A stretch of 64,000 nt of DNA from Achromobacter spanius (GTDB lineage Bacteria; Pseudomonadota; Gammaproteobacteria; Burkholderiales; Burkholderiaceae_B). Position numbers and translations under genes: made by a program. Within the stretch, counting starts at the first letter, position 1; every line of letters starts with the position of its first letter. Shown piece after piece: positions 63,364 through 64,000 of this stretch. The DNA is taken from assembly GCF_002812705.1 (NCBI RefSeq), contig NZ_CP025030.1, forward strand, positions 5,084,001 through 5,148,000. Reading direction: 5' to 3'. The notes below the pieces were generated by a model. It made no database searches, was not told the DNA's origin, and worked only from the letters and a program-made list of their open reading frames with translations.

Positions 63364-64000
63364 TCTGATAACGGTGTTCGGCCTGCAAGGTATCCCAGTC
63401 GGGCGCATCGAAACGCGGCATCAGGCGGCGGATGCGTTCGACCGATTCGGGCGCGTGGTCGAACTTCAGGCGCGACAGCAAATCGTCGGCCAGATCCGGC
63501 CGGTTGCACACCAGCACCATGTCGCAACCGGCGTTGAGCGCCGCCTTGGCACGGGCCAGGATATCACCCGCCACCGACGCGCCTTCCATTGTCAGGTCGT
63601 CGGAAAACACCACGCCGTCATAGCCCAGGCGCTTGCGCAGGATGTCTTGCACCCACTTCCTGGAAAAGCCCGCCGGGTGCTTGTCCACCTTCGGGTAGAT
63701 CACGTGCGCGGGCATCACCGACGGCAGCACGGCGTCACCCAGCCAGGCGTAGGGCGCGGCGTCGTCCTTCAAGATGTCGTCCAGCTTGCGGGGGTCGACG
63801 GGAATTTCGTGGTGCGAGTCCGCACCCACGTAGCCGTGGCCCGGGAAGTGCTTGCCGCAGGCCGACATGCCGGCCAGCGCCAGGCCCTGGATCAGCGCGC
63901 GCGACAGCATCGTGACCACGCGCGAATCCGAATGGAAGGCCCGGTTGCCGATCACCTGGCTTGCGCCGTAGTCCAGGTCCAGCACCGGCGTGAAGCTCAT
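63326..64000 (-). CDS. nagZ: beta-N-acetylhexosaminidase NagZ, 5' part cut off by the window edge
   Basis: This is the C-terminal 224 residues of a family 3 glycosidase: [40 protein letters not shown] with the catalytic His/Asp loop, and [17 protein letters not shown] with the nucleophile Asp. NagZ releases GlcNAc from recycled cell-wall muropeptides, and its product can signal ampC induction in other bacteria. The apparent Met at the edge is an internal residue, so the true start lies beyond the window. The overlap with uvrC fits cotranscription. Confidence 0.94.
   Translation of the reverse strand: MSFTPVLDLDYGASQVIGNRAFHSDSRVVTMLSRALIQGLALAGMSACGKHFPGHGYVGADSHHEIPVDPRKLDDILKDDAAPYAWLGDAVLPSVMPAHVIYPKVDKHPAGFSRKWVQDILRKRLGYDGVVFSDDLTMEGASVAGDILARAKAALNAGCDMVLVCNRPDLADDLLSRLKFDHAPESVERIRRLMPRFDAPDWDTLQAEHRYQNARRLQSQIVPV

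Noticed and set aside
61408..63537. A 709-codon plus-strand frame across uvrC.
   Set aside because: It is the antisense of uvrC, whose domains are all recognisable.

Overview
The window is GC-rich and almost fully coding. It looks like a chromosome segment of an Achromobacter/Bordetella-type betaproteobacterium (Alcaligenaceae). This rests on Bug-type periplasmic binding proteins, a DUF2242 lipoprotein, a cbb3 oxidase cluster with FNR boxes, the nagZ-uvrC-pgsA order and the density of LysR and AraC regulators. The assignment is inference from content; there is no rRNA or tRNA gene to anchor it. No phage, insertion sequence or CRISPR array is visible.

Layout. 1-5.7 kb: the tail of a Bug protein gene, a small operon (Hsp15-like, SUI1-like, DOPA-dioxygenase-like), PPK2, two unrecognised proteins, and a DUF2242 lipoprotein coupled to a CopD-like membrane protein. 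5.8-14.6 kb, all on the minus strand: an MFS transporter, an M20 amidohydrolase and a complete dipeptide/oligopeptide-type ABC importer (binding protein, two permeases, two ATPases, mostly overlapping by ATGA). An AraC regulator is divergent at 14.7 kb. 15.6-16.1 kb: a tandem pair of long nested inverted repeats, with a third copy at 31.4 kb. 16.2-18.3 kb: an octopine-dehydrogenase-family enzyme and a 3-hydroxyacyl-CoA-dehydrogenase-like enzyme. 18.3-21.7 kb: a class C beta-lactamase, then a tandem glycine riboswitch in front of a DadA-like dehydrogenase, then an M23 peptidase. 21.7-32.2 kb: mixed enzymes (lactonase-like propeller, BBE-type flavoprotein, GlxA-type regulator, DUF1428, VOC, DUF1993, esterase, hemolysin III, AraC/TauE pair, DUF4168).

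32.3-39.4 kb: an ABC-2 exporter, then a sugar-acid catabolic operon (DapA-like, rhamnonate-dehydratase-like, PdxA2-like, Bug protein) with a divergent LysR gene. 39.8-46.7 kb: the cbb3 oxidase cluster in the order [CcoI-like]-ccoS-ccoN-ccoO-ccoQ-ccoP-ccoG-ccoH-[small membrane protein]. It has two perfect FNR boxes. The gene in the ccoI position encodes only the membrane part of a P-type ATPase, and this is the most unusual gene here. 46.8-51.6 kb: biotin synthesis, with bioA divergent from bioF, a BioH-like hydrolase and a BioC-BioD fusion. 51.7-54.0 kb: an orphan ParD-like antitoxin, a LysR regulator and a zinc alcohol dehydrogenase. 54.2-56.6 kb: aceA divergent from queF, with two copies of a 15-bp near-palindrome between them. 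56.8-60.7 kb: an M20 amidohydrolase followed by an MHS-type transporter, and a convergent MFS gene. 60.9-64.0 kb: pgsA, uvrC and a 5'-truncated nagZ.

Functions come from reading the proteins by eye; no database search was possible. Start codons were chosen by ribosome-binding sites, overlaps and family N-termini.
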